DNA of 64,000 nucleotides from Mya arenaria (lineage: Eukaryota > Mollusca > Bivalvia > Myida > Myidae). The notes beneath the pieces were generated by a model, which had not been told where the DNA came from, searched no databases, and saw only the letters and a program-made list of their open reading frames with translations. The position numbers were made by a program, and so were the translations under genes. The stretch lies in NCBI RefSeq assembly GCF_026914265.1, contig NC_069124.1:16079088-16143087 (forward strand), read 5' to 3'. Below are positions 41,701 to 51,610 of this stretch, one piece after another; the first letter of the stretch is position 1, and each line of letters starts with the position of its first letter.

Positions 41701-42561
41701 AATATCAAGCATAGCCTAATTGTGTCATTTTATAATGTGCAGGGCGAAGAGAAACTTTTCAATATGTATACCAGTACTATATAATGACCGTGTACAGATA
41801 ATTCACTGGTGCCACACACATAATATGTGTATGTATTATACGGAGAGTTCCTACTTGGCAGCTCTTCTTAAATCTACGCAAGTATTGAAGGTAATTTACT
41901 ATAATAACAGCGCAACATGTGTTCCAATAATTTACTCCGGCACTCATGGGGAGAAAATATTCACAGTATTATGTTAAATAATAGAAAATATGTCCCTACC
42001 AATTATTTTATGAATATAATACTCGAACATAACGTACGTTATAACATGGACATCTATGGTTTCGTCTCCTTCATCTCTGGTATTAAACAGATCATTATTT
42101 AGAATAGCTAAAATTTGCTGAACTTCAGCACCAACATCTTTTTCATCATGCAATTGCCGCTTTCGAAAAGAAGAAAAACTACACTAATGGTTGAAATATC
42201 ACCTGCTGTTACACGGTATCGACTGTTTCAATCAAGTATACATATCATACAAGTAAAATTGCGAAACATGTTGTTAATCAAAATAAAAAAAATACTGAAA
42301 TATACTTAGTTATATTGTTGATTTAAGATTACTTACGACGTCGATGATTTGTGACAGCCGAATTCCCATCTTCACCGTGAGCGGTTTGTTTGTGTTGTTT
42401 CCGATGGGACGAATCAGTTTATTGTACTTGTTCTGAATCAGTAGATCGTGATACAAGCGTTTTGCGTCGTCGTTGCTGTCGGCATACCCCAAAAGTTCGC
42501 AAATGATAAGCGCCACAAGACATCCCGTAAAACAAAATTTTAGTTTTCGCACGGCCGCCAT
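31413..42561 (-). CDS. compound nAChR locus, alpha-type form (exons 1, 3, 4a, module B)
   Basis: Predicted alpha-type acetylcholine receptor subunit of 510 residues from exons 42561-42337, 39760-39716, 36721-36612, 32775-31791 and 31580-31413. Every junction is GT/AG and in frame. The start is the ATG at 42561 (AAAATGG context) opening a signal peptide. Module B supplies the Cys-loop, loop B WTYDG, loop [11 protein letters not shown] with the Cys pair, TM1-TM4 and the stop. Exon 4a supplies the loop A Tyr (IVLYN). I pair 4a with module B because both carry alpha-type ligand-site residues; this pairing is inference. The 3.8-kb intron between 4a and module B contains exon 4b and all of module A. 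No separate exons 1-4 for module B were found between 32776 and 33827. Compared with subunits 1 and 2, the introns between exons 1/2 and 5/6 are absent. Confidence 0.75.
33778..33783 (-). promoter_or_regulatory. candidate polyadenylation signal of module A
   Basis: AATAAA on the minus strand, 45 bases past the module A stop codon and about 1 kb before module B. If used, it would end the non-alpha transcript before module B. Confidence 0.45.
33828..35290 (-). CDS. C-terminal module A (non-alpha): exons 5-6 and 7
   Basis: Exon 35290-34339 (952 bases; exons 5 and 6 of the plus-strand genes fused) and exon 34034-33828 with TAG stop. It encodes ADGNYEV, Cys-loop, loop B, a shortened loop C without the Cys pair, TM1-TM3, a cytoplasmic loop ending [12 protein letters not shown], then TM4 ([18 protein letters not shown]). 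The tail beyond TM4, about 28 residues, is longer than in module B. A further cysteine lies after loop B (LIHECS). An AATAAA lies 45 bases beyond the stop. Confidence 0.9.
33828..42561 (-). CDS. compound nAChR locus, non-alpha form (exons 1, 3, 4b, module A)
   Basis: Predicted non-alpha receptor subunit of 512 residues from exons 42561-42337, 39760-39716, 35985-35876, 35290-34339 and 34034-33828. Junctions are GT/AG and in frame. Module A has a normal Cys-loop ([15 protein letters not shown]), loop B WTYDG and four membrane segments, but loop C reads [13 protein letters not shown] with no vicinal cysteines, so it should not form the principal face of an acetylcholine site. TM2 keeps Glu at -1' and 20' but has Asn 12' and Phe 13' in place of the usual Thr-Val. 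Exon 4b has Phe at the loop A tyrosine position (IVLFN), which fits a non-alpha role. No private exons 1-3 were found for this form, so it appears to depend on the shared 5' exons. That sharing is inference from gene structure. Confidence 0.75.
35876..35985 (-). CDS. exon 4b (proximal alternative exon 4)
   Basis: 110 bases from acceptor ...ctcaccag to donor gtaagt, same phases as exon 4a. Reads [16 protein letters not shown] then [10 protein letters not shown], with Phe in place of the loop A Tyr. Splicing 4a directly to 4b would add 110 bases and shift the frame, so productive transcripts must choose one. Confidence 0.88.
36612..36721 (-). CDS. exon 4a (distal alternative exon 4)
   Basis: 110 bases from acceptor ...cttgtcag to donor gtaggt, with phase 0 entry and phase 2 exit as in the other exon 4 copies. 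Reads [16 protein letters not shown] then [10 protein letters not shown], with Tyr at the loop A ligand position. Open and undamaged, with normal splice sites, so it is not an obvious relic. Confidence 0.88.
36722..39715 (-). other. intron between exon 3 and exon 4a of the compound locus
   Basis: About 3 kb. It holds the foldback element at 38109-38473 (listed separately). I found no second copy of exon 3. Confidence 0.6.
38109..38473. mobile_element. foldback (MITE-like) element, copy 1
   Basis: Ends are inverted copies: AAAGCTGCACTCTCACA at the left and TGTGAGAGTGCAGCTTT at the right. Internal segments also pair: ACCAGTCATATAAGACTGC near 38202 with a complementary stretch near 38370. No coding capacity. 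A second copy lies at 48347-48637. The structure fits a non-autonomous DNA transposon with long inverted repeats; the superfamily is not assigned. Confidence 0.75.
39716..39760 (-). CDS. shared exon 3 (loop D region)
   Basis: 45 bases, 15 residues, [15 protein letters not shown], flanked by a pyrimidine-rich acceptor (ttccag) and a gtatg donor. Same length and phase as exon 3 of subunits 1, 2 and 6. It contains the Trp of the complementary-face loop D. It is the only copy seen between 36722 and 42336. Confidence 0.92.
39761..42336 (-). other. intron 1 of the compound locus
   Basis: About 2.6 kb of AT-rich intron between the shared exon 1 and exon 3. I see no receptor exon and no clear repeat. 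Confidence 0.5.
42337..42561 (-). CDS. shared exon 1: signal peptide and N-terminal strand
   Basis: 225 bases, 75 residues, in phase 0 at its end (GACGTC then gtaagt). It starts at the ATG in an AAAATGG context. Hydrophobic signal core [18 protein letters not shown], then an alpha-helical start, the family motif [13 protein letters not shown] with an NNT glycosylation site, [15 protein letters not shown]. In subunit 2 the same stretch is split by an intron after the signal region. This is the only such exon seen for the locus. Confidence 0.92.
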
Positions 42562-44265
42562 TTTGGAATTTCTTTTTAACACTGAAAAATGTTAGTTATT
42601 ATAGTCCAAGCATTACTTTTTATCTATCTACTGGCACGTTTAACTAGCCGATAAACTCGTTTTAAAGCTATGTCATATATTTAGTGTACAAACATGAATA
42701 AGTAAGTATTCGATTAACGGGAAGAAAACGCGTATCAGAGCGTCTAGCGAGATGTTTGATATTGTATTTAGCTACACTATCCCTATACCTCCTTGCCATC
42801 TATCGTATTGGAGAATTCTCTATATTCCGTATGCTATGGCAGGACTGGGTAGCAATCATGAGCGTTACAACACGTTATTTGTTGAGCTTACCTTTGTTAA
42901 TTGCTTTCACATACTCTGTCGGCAATGTTTCGCTGTAAATATTGTTCTGGAAACATACAGTTTCGGAGGTTCATTGTAAAACAGCTGTCTATCATCCGTA
43001 AGAAATTCTGTATTGATAAAACCATGAATCAGTGTGCACAGATGTTGCCATATCGTTTGTATTCAAAGTAGTTCAAGGAATTAAATGTTCGACTTGTGAT
43101 GGTGATTCTATTCTTTCCTTTAAATCAAGAGCTTTTTGAACATGATTAAATGTTAAAACTTTTGTAAACTGTTTTAAATAGATTCGTGTAGGATATTCTG
43201 ATATTACAGTTGTAGTTTTAGCTATTTCGATCGAAGTACAAGTCAATTGAATCACGTTTTACCAAATTTATTAGGGTGCTTTCATTTTATTACTGATTGA
43301 ATTTAAAGATGCTATAAAGATTTTGAAAAGATGTGTACTGAGATGCGAACCTATCTAATTGGCAATGCATTTGGGTGTTCAGTCTGTTTGATTTATTCAC
43401 GAACTAATTTCTACTATCTCTGCTTTGAATAATCTAATGTACAATTTTAAGAAGCTTGCATTTACTTTATGTGGTAAATACCATTCAAACATCATGAAAT
43501 ACATCTCAATGGCTAAACACAAGATGATTGTAACTCCGTATAAGTAAAGAAGAAGTTACTGCCGTATTGCACCGAGCCTACATTATGTTTCTGTATATGG
43601 TTCTGTATCTGTTTATGTCCTCATTGTGTGTATTTTCCTATAAATTAAACAATTTGATATTCAAATGATCATTGCCTTAGTTATAAATTCAAGTTTACGT
43701 CGGTCTGCTGTGCTTTTTCCGGAGACTGACTTTAAATCGAAACATCTATTTGCAAGTTTGTCTCTGTAGTTTTTCAGTTTTTGCATTTTCGAAAGAGATC
43801 AATCACAATTGATTGAAATTTTCCAAGCAAGAATCGAAAAAAATGTAAAAATGTTTCGTTATTAAATTTCATTTCAAGTTCAATGTATTTAGTTCTCTAA
43901 TAATTCTAAAATCTCGTTGCACAGTTCAGTGTAATAAACTGAATATAAAATAGTTACTATAGATATATGTTTTAAATGCAACACAAACCGTATGGAAAAA
44001 TACGAATTTAATATCATCAATAACAGGCAAAACGATTCATCAATCTGTATTTTTTTAACTAATATGCGCGATATTTCAAGCTGTATGGAGCAATTCAATC
44101 CACTTAGGATCTAAAAGCATGATTGCATAAAATATTAGGAGCTTCATTTGAAATTAATTACGCCGGTTGATTCTATAACTTGATTTCATCTCATTATGAT
44201 ATTCGATACTTTCCTATCGGGAAATAAAAGTTGTATTTCAATCAATGAAGAATTTTAACTGCCAC
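42562..44265. other. upstream region of the compound locus
   Basis: AT-rich DNA directly upstream of the shared exon 1, so it probably contains the single promoter of the compound locus. I could not identify a convincing core promoter motif or another gene. Confidence 0.4.
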
Positions 44266-45070
44266 TATTAAAATCTGATCTGCGTTTTCTTGAAATGGTG
44301 GGGATTGTTTTTCCTCCTATAAGAACATAAGAACTGGCAAGAATATATGAACTGGCAAGAACATAAGAACTGGCAAGAACATATGAACTAGCAAGACATA
44401 AGAACTGGCAAAACATAAGAACTGGCAAGAACATGAACTGGCAAGAACATACGAACTGGTAAGAACAAAAAAAACTGGCAAGAACATAGGAACTTGCAAG
44501 AAAATAAAAACTCGCAAAAACATATGAACAGCAAGAACATAAGAACTGGCAAGAACATACAAACTGGCGAGAACATACAAACTGGCAAGAACATAAGAAC
44601 TGGCGAGAACATTCAAACTGGAGAGAACATACAAACTGGCGAGAACATACAAACTGGCAAGAACATAAGAACTGGCAAGAACATACAAACTGGCGAGAAC
44701 ATACAATCTGGCAAGAACATACAAGCTGGCGAGAACATACAAACTGGCAAGAACATACAAGCTGGCGAGAACATACAAACTGGCAAGAACATAAGAACTG
44801 GTAAGAACAAAAAAACTGGCAAGAACATAGTAACTTGCAAGAACATAATAACTCGCAAGAACATACAAACTGGCGAGAACATACAAACAAGCAAGAACAT
44901 ACGAACTGGCAAGAACATATGAACTGGCAAAAACATAACAAATGGCAAGAACATAAGAACCGTCAATAACATAAGAACAAGCAACGTTACGTACCCTGAA
45001 AACCACAGTCATTGTCAGTTGTCACTCATATCGCGTCTGAGGCTCGATCTACCAGAGAAGCGCAATTTGA
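44266..45070. repeat. duplicated segment, copy 1, carrying the minisatellite
   Basis: Its left edge (AAATCTGATCTGCGTTTTCT) and right edge (CGATCTACCAGAGAAGCGCA) match the edges of a second segment at 45162-45548. The middle is filled by the 18-bp minisatellite. The second copy carries only about one matching unit. Confidence 0.65.
44320..44982. repeat. 18-bp minisatellite
   Basis: About 36 copies of a unit like AAGAACATACAAACTGGC with variants (ATAAG/ATACA, GGCA/GGCG). Because the unit is a multiple of three, several frames stay open on both strands and give Cys-rich or Asn/Thr/Gly-rich pseudo-proteins. There are no splice sites, start context or homology to support coding. Confidence 0.93.
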
Positions 45071-45161
45071 ATTGATCTTGAACTATATTCGGTATAATTC
45101 GATCGAGAAGAAACAGGGGTTTTATTCCCAATAATTGATGCTCTGTCATTCATCTAGTATG

Positions 45162-45548
45162 CAAATCTGGTCTGCACTTTCTTGAAATCATTTGTCAGGA
45201 TTATTTTTGTTAATGCCGAAACTGTATTGAAATATCTAACGTCCTTTTTTGTTGTTGTTTTTTTTTCTTTGAAAAATGAAGCCAAATTTTAGCAAGGTTT
45301 AACCTCGTTTTCGGGTAAGACGCAATGCAAAACAATGACTTAGGTTAGCAAATATCATATTATGAAAAACAGTTCATACAATCTAAAGCAATACAAATAC
45401 TTATTTTTGATAGCATAATGCATATAAACATAAGAACTAGTGTATTGACATGCCGGCGTTTGTCTCCGCATCGAGTGTCCATCTTCCCCAGTCAATTGTC
45501 ACTCAAATCACGTCTGTGACTTGATCTACCAGAGAACCGCAATTTCCG
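45162..45548. repeat. duplicated segment, copy 2, nearly without minisatellite
   Basis: Paralogous to 44266-45070: left edge AAATCTGGTCTGCACTTTCT, right edge TGATCTACCAGAGAACCGCA. At about 45427-45440 it has a single AACATAAGAACTAG stretch matching one minisatellite unit. Confidence 0.6.
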
Positions 45549-45820
45549 AGATAATGAAGAAGCCAGAAATAATGAAGCAGGCGTATGTAAACTTATCTCC
45601 AGTTATGACAACTCCGTTGCTGATAAAATCCCTGCATCCATACAAATTATATATCTAATTTTAAATTATTAGGGGAAAATTATGTCTACCGCGAAATAAC
45701 GAATCTCTTCAGCGTGATTGCTTGCTTTTTCATCTGTCAGATCTTATTTTCATCCTGTTGCTTTGTTATTTATTATGGTTTCAGCAGAATCAATGGACAT
45801 GAACCTTCTTCAGTGCTATA

Positions 45821-45996
45821 CAGTCGAACCCCGTTGGCTCGAACTCCCAGGGACCAGCACAAAAAACATCGAGACTCGTAAATTTGAGCCAAACGGGAAT
45901 GCTTACATTCAGTCTCAAGATATCGATCCTTAACATCGAGTTCGAGCCAACGAGGAATTCGAGACAAGCGAGTTCGAGCCATCGGGGTTTAGACTG
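45821..45996. mobile_element. pogo/Tigger-like MITE, copy 1
   Basis: Terminal inverted repeats: CAGTCGAACCCCGTTGGCTC at the left; GAGCCATCGGGGTTTAGACTG at about the right, slightly diverged. Flanked by TA (ctata / ttat), as in TA-target Tc1/mariner/pogo elements. About 176 bp, non-coding. Family placement is from terminal-repeat style only. Confidence 0.65.
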
Positions 45997-46077
45997 TTAT
46001 GCGTTAAAAAGAAACTACAGAGACAAGCTTAGCATCAAAATGTTTCGCTTTAACCTTGTTTCATGAAATAACAGATA

Positions 46078-46252
46078 CAGTCGAACCCCCTTGGCTAGAA
46101 GCCCTAGGGTCCAGCGAAAATACATCGAGCCCCATAAAATTCGAGTCAAACGGGAATGCTCACCTTCAGTATGGAGAAATCGATCCTTTACATCTAGTTC
46201 GAGCCTACGAGGATATCGAGCCAAGCGAGTTCGATCCAACGGGGTTCGACTG
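46078..46252. mobile_element. pogo/Tigger-like MITE, copy 2
   Basis: Same element: starts CAGTCGAACCCCCTTGGCT, ends CCAACGGGGTTCGACTG, with TA on both sides. The 65 bases upstream (ACAGAGACAAGCTTAGCATC onward) are repeated upstream of copy 3. Confidence 0.7.
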
Positions 46253-46418
46253 TATATTTTATGCGAGTTATTCCAATTAAAGTGTATATGTACTGTCAGA
46301 AGATATATACTTAGACTTATTATCCATATTTGGCTTAAAATTCATACAATGGAAACCACAGAGACAAGCCTAGCATCAAAATGATTCACTTTAACCTTGC
46401 TTCATGAAATAACGGATA

Positions 46419-46587
46419 CAGTAGAACCCCGTTGGCTCCCAGGCAAAGGCGAAAATACCTTGAGCCTCGTAAAATTCGAGCCAAACGGGATTGCTCACCT
46501 TCAGTATAGAGAAATTGATCCTTTACATCTAGTTCGAGCGAACGAGGATATTGAGCCAAGCGAATTCGAGCCAACGGGGTTCGACTG
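46419..46587. mobile_element. pogo/Tigger-like MITE, copy 3
   Basis: Starts CAGTAGAACCCCGTTGGCT, ends CCAACGGGGTTCGACTG, flanked by TA. It shares the upstream flank with copy 2, so it arose by tandem duplication of about 340 bp rather than a separate insertion. Confidence 0.7.
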
Positions 46588-47986
46588 TATTACGATTTCA
46601 TTGCACCTATAAGCTGGGTTTAAAGGGGCACGTTATAGGTCTACCACTTTCTCGTTCATCAGACGTTTAATGATGACAAATCTGTTGTACACAGAGCAAC
46701 ATTGCTCGGGTGTCCCTTGTGATTGCGCAAGAGAAACGTATTAGTTTTAATGCATTGTTATGTCTACCTCATTTGACTTTAATGATCAAAACAAAAAAGA
46801 TTATGAATTGTGCACAGATAAAAAGTGTTAGCGATAAGTTTGTTCTTTTTTTCCACTGGGGATTTTGCGGCCACGTAGGTATTAATTGCAAAACCCGTTA
46901 AGTATTGTTTTACATTTATCTTGAGTGTAAACCTATGTTGCACCTTTTTAACATATGTTTATGTTGTTCAATAAAGAGCTTTTGCATTCAGATCATATCT
47001 GAATCTGGTTGCATTAAATAGTCTTTATAAAACTTTTAAGTTCTATAAAAGTATTATTTCTATTCGCACAGATGCTACCATGGTGTATTTTGTTCTTGTT
47101 TATATACTCCTTGGGTTTTCTTGTGACTATTACTTTCTTTGTGCGCAAGGCATCACGGCAGCGGGCTTCACGCCAACGTCTTCGCCGTCTTCCGTGCAGT
47201 CACATTTCCGCTCTCTAACTATGGAAATTTTACAGACCTAGGTCCCAATGTGTATAAACAGGCAGACCGCACAACTTAAGCCAGAGTTATTGCCATTGAA
47301 GTGTCACATCTGATCGAAACTAAAAAAAAATAAGTCTAAATTTTGACAATTTTTGTTTATATTGAAAAGGGTTTTCAACGATTGTTATTATATATGTATG
47401 CGCGGGTGTGTGTGGATGTGTGTGTTTATATTTATAAAAAAGGTTTTTCGTAGTATCAAAAAACCTATTCATACCAATCCAATTTATCTAATGTAAGTTA
47501 TGATATATGTGGGATTCATCGCTCATACTATATTTGAATGACTAAATTGATCGAGCATGGATCCTCCAGACATGACAATGGTTACATTTCCGTCTGCTTG
47601 TCTTGTCCCTGAACTTTACATTGTATTCCAGATGACTCGAGAACTACTTATAATAATCAATATTTCACCAATCGACAAGACATCGATACATCTCACAAAT
47701 GCAACTCATGTATTACCCCTGATACGGGTAAGCCGTGACCGATGCCAATTTCGATAAATTTCACTCTATGGTATGTATATATACAAACTTTATCTTCAAA
47801 TAGGTGTCAATTCGACTCGGGTCTGAGAGCAAGACGTACCTTTATCATTTCAAATATGACCCACGATGCTATTAAATCGTTAACTGTCTTTGTAATTATT
47901 ATAACTATGATGTTATTAAACCAACGATTACGACGACAGATACTGGGCCAAGACCAGAAGCCGGAAAATAACTATTAGATAAACCA

Positions 47987-48259
47987 GGGACGAATCCAGG
48001 AATTAATGTTAGATGGGGCTTAACTTAGGGGCGCAACCTTTTAACATGCGCCTCTCCCTCAGAACCAAAAGTGCATGGCATAAAGTGTGTGCATGTGGAT
48101 TTTGGGTTACTCCCTCAAGGACGATTTAGCAATTTGCAGTCGGAAATGATGCATTATGATTGTATTTTATTACTTTTTGCCCATATTGATATGAAAAGCA
48201 AACTTCGACGATATTAGAGGGGGCGCGCATCGGGTGCGCCCCCTTCTAAAACCGCTAGT
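47987..48259. mobile_element. possible non-autonomous DNA transposon relic
   Basis: A block starting CAGGGACGAATCCAGGAATT and ending GGGTGCGCCCCCTTCTAAAA then CCGCTAGTG. The ends are weak inverted matches (CAGGGACGAATC versus CACTAGCGGTTTT read from the right). The composition (GGGGCGC islands) differs from its surroundings. It resembles hAT-type MITEs; low certainty. Confidence 0.35.
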
Positions 48260-48346
48260 GTAACCAACGCATTAAGACCTTGCTGAAAGTCAAAGAGTGA
48301 CACTCAACTACATATCCTGTTCTTTTGGTATGTATGAGTATATTGT

Positions 48347-48637
48347 TTTAAAGCTGCACTCTCACATACTGAACGTTTTGACAACTTTTTTTTTATTTTT
48401 GTCTTGGAACGAGCCATTTTTTGCGAAAATCCATGAAAACCAGTTATATAAGACTGCTGACAAAAATTAAATCACAGATTTTTATATTTAAATTCAAAAA
48501 ATGATGTTACATGCATTTTTCTTTAAATAATTATCTTATATAATTGGTTTGCAGATATAAGCGCAACAATTTGCTCTTTCCAAGACAAAAAATAAAAAAG
48601 TTGTAAAAACGGTATATCTGTGAGAATGCAGCTTTAA
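48347..48637. mobile_element. foldback (MITE-like) element, copy 2
   Basis: Homologous to 38109-38473. Ends TTAAAGCTGCACTCTCACA and TGTGAGAATGCAGCTTTAA are inverted repeats of about 19 bp. Shares internal segments ACCAGTTATATAAGACTGC and TTTCCAAGACAAAAAAT with copy 1. Confidence 0.78.
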
Positions 48638-49370
48638 TAGTAAGGCCAAAATAAATTAATTGCTAGATTTTCATCCGTTTTGTAAATAATGGGGGGGGGG
48701 GGCGGTGGGTGGTTGGTAGTTTATTTTTATTTTTTAATTTAATGAATGTTTTCGTGCTTTTCTTTCAGCATAATGGACCATATAAATATGTTTCTAGACG
48801 AGCCACGATCGCTACTATTATCCTTTTTGAAAAGTGATAAACATCGACACCGTAGGTATGAATGAACGCCGTTCCCTGACTGTACCGGGCTGATACGGAA
48901 ATACAGACCCTAGTTCAACATTTTATTTGAGTTAATAACATTTAAGGGGCTGCGGGAAAAAAGAGCGGGCTGGGATAAAAACCTCTTGAGCAATTACTTT
49001 ATAGTCGCTTAAGAGGAAACTAGAAACAATACGCAGAATATAAAATAGACTCTTTATATTCACAATATCAACAATGCATTTCAACATGCATAGTACAAAT
49101 ATTAATACAGTGGTTTACTTAGTATGTTAATTGGCTCTAATAATTATATTTGCATAGGTGAATGCCAGTAAACATCTGTACAAAATATCAAGATCATGTA
49201 TTACAGTTAAATAACAAAATCCATATCAAAACCGAGGAAACTAGCTACACATGTATGGTTTGACAGAGATTCATTTAAGTACATGAACATATTTTCGGAC
49301 AACGATTGCTCTTGTTTGAAGGGAACAACTTAACTAAATAAAAAAAGATTGTAATCTGATTATCAACAAA

Positions 49371-49933
49371 CTTAACTCATCTAAATAATAATGCGCTGAC
49401 CAATTTCTCAGACCAAATGAACTATTTTTCATTAAAGGCATAGTTTAAGCCTTCTATAAGTGACCCCCCCCCCCCCCCACCACCAAAAAAACACCGTGTA
49501 TTTTTACACAACCTCTGTTAATTGATCTTAATCTTATTGCCTAATTGTCTTATCAGATTTCAAATCTGAGTATCCTGCTGTGCAGTTGTGGATGTTTTAT
49601 TATAAAAAAATAGACCCTAAATGACCCTGAGCCAATAAACGATACACAGGAAAGTGGCCCCTACTACGACACCAGTGCAATTAGCAGGAAATGCACAGCA
49701 GGGAATTATTATGCCAAACATTACTTAAACTAGGCCTTGAACTTATCTCATTTAAATAATAATGTTGTGACCATTTTCACAGACCAAATCAACTATTTTT
49801 CATTAACTTAACTCATCTAAATAATAATATGCTGACCAATTACTCAGACCAATTTAACAATTTTTCATTAACTTAACTCATCTCAATAATAATGTGCTGA
49901 CCAATTACTCAGACCAATTTAACTATTTTTCAT
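49371..49933. repeat. dispersed-to-tandem repeat of about 64 bp
   Basis: Four copies of a unit containing CTTAACTCATCTAAATAATA, TGCTGACCAATTACTCAGAC and AACTATTTTTCATTAA: one near 49371-49436 and three head-to-tail at about 49741-49933. Confidence 0.8.
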
Positions 49934-50150
49934 GATTAAAAATTAGCAGCATTTAGACACATCCATACAATGGAATTGACAAATAATCATCGCTGAGTTG
50001 TCTATATTGTTCAATCAATCATCACTTAATTCGGAACTCCTTGGCCATTATTATCAAAAACAACCTCGGAAATATGCCGGTACATCAGTTGAAGTAGTTC
50101 GTATTTTTTTTAATTAAATAATGAATTAAATGTAGTGTTTTAGAGTTGTA

Positions 50151-50156
50151 TTTATT
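50151..50156 (-). promoter_or_regulatory. candidate polyadenylation signal of subunit 6
   Basis: AATAAA on the minus strand about 260 bases beyond the subunit 6 stop codon. Confidence 0.35.
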
Positions 50157-50416
50157 GATCTAAGTTTAAATTGATTGCAAGTGAAGTGTATTAATGCAAA
50201 CATAATTAAGATTCCCAAGAGTTAAGTCATAAAGTTTAACTGCTAAAGAAAATTAGTGCGCGATCTACTTGCAGCGGACTTAAACGTACCGCTTTTCGAG
50301 TATGTAAACCGTCCAAATACATCCGAGGTTGTTTTCGATAAAAATGGCCGAGGAGCTCCAAATATCATCACATAACTGACGATTAACACTGTTTCCAGAA
50401 AGCAACATATGAAATG

Positions 50417-51012
50417 TCAAGTAGGCGGTTGTTTAGCCCTGTCCCAGTTTGCATTATATCTAGCGAGAATTTCATCCTGGTTGATCTTCTCGAAGATGTG
50501 AGGAGCCTTGAAGAAGATGCCCAGAGTCCCAGTAAAAGTGACAATGAAGAAAATTGTGAGCAGCAATCTGTCAACCACTCGGGCAATATATCGCCAGTCA
50601 TCTATCACCTGCAATGGCAGTGAGGAATAAAGTCATTATCGTCAAAAAAACGCAACAAAGATAGACATATCTAACGTCTGAATATAATAAGTAATATGCC
50701 TCAGTAATAATTGTTATACAGTGGAAACTCACTAAACCGGATCTCCACAAAACCGGAATCCTCGGGATTCCGGACTTTTTTCAGAGCCCCGGTTTTCCCC
50801 TTCTGTTTTCAATGTAAAATAATCCTTACAAAACCGGAATCTCGGAATTCCGGATGTAGTTGTTGTGAAGCTGAATTAGTAACAACAGTAACAATGTGTT
50901 TCTTTGGTGGTGGTGGTGGTGGTGGTGGTGGTGGCGGTAGTTGAGGAGGAGGAGGAGTAAGGGTAGGAGTAGTAGTAGTAGTAGTAGTAGTAGTAGCAGT
51001 AGCAGTAGCAGC

Positions 51013-51080
<68 letters not shown>

Positions 51081-51130
51081 CAGTAGCAGTAGCAGCAGCA
51101 GAAGCACTAGTTGTAGTAGTAGTAGTAGTA

Positions 51131-51176
<46 letters not shown>

Positions 51177-51185
51177 CAGTAGTAA

Positions 51186-51275
<90 letters not shown>

Positions 51276-51345
51276 CAGTAGCAGCAGCAGCAGCAGTAGT
51301 GCGCTAGTAGTAGTAGTAGTAGTAGTTGTAGTAGTAGTAGTAGAG

Positions 51346-51388
<43 letters not shown>

Positions 51389-51404
51389 CAGTAGCAGTAG
51401 CAGT

Positions 51405-51460
<56 letters not shown>

Positions 51461-51578
51461 CAGTAGCAGCAGCAGCAGCACTAGTAGTAGTAGAAGTTGT
51501 AGTAGTAGCAGCAGCAGTAGTATCAATAGTAGTAGTAGTAGTTGTAGTAGTAGTAGTAGTAGTAGTAGTCGTAGTCGT

Positions 51579-51610
<32 letters not shown>

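Larger units (their letters stand above)
46588..50416. other. intergenic region downstream of subunit 6
   Basis: About 3.8 kb between the third MITE and the last exon of subunit 6. It holds the hAT-like relic at 47987-48259, foldback copy 2 at 48347-48637, a poly-G tract near 48690, a poly-C tract near 49467 and the 64-bp repeats at 49371-49933. No gene recognised. Confidence 0.55.

Noticed and set aside
42310-42582. Earlier start at 42582 for the compound locus
   Set aside because: The codon there is GTG; the first ATG in frame is at 42561, has good context and opens a proper signal peptide.
44255-45012. Several overlapping Cys-rich or Asn/Thr/Gly-rich open frames of 120-230 residues on both strands
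   Set aside because: They are by-products of an 18-bp tandem repeat, whose unit length keeps frames open; no splice signals or homology.
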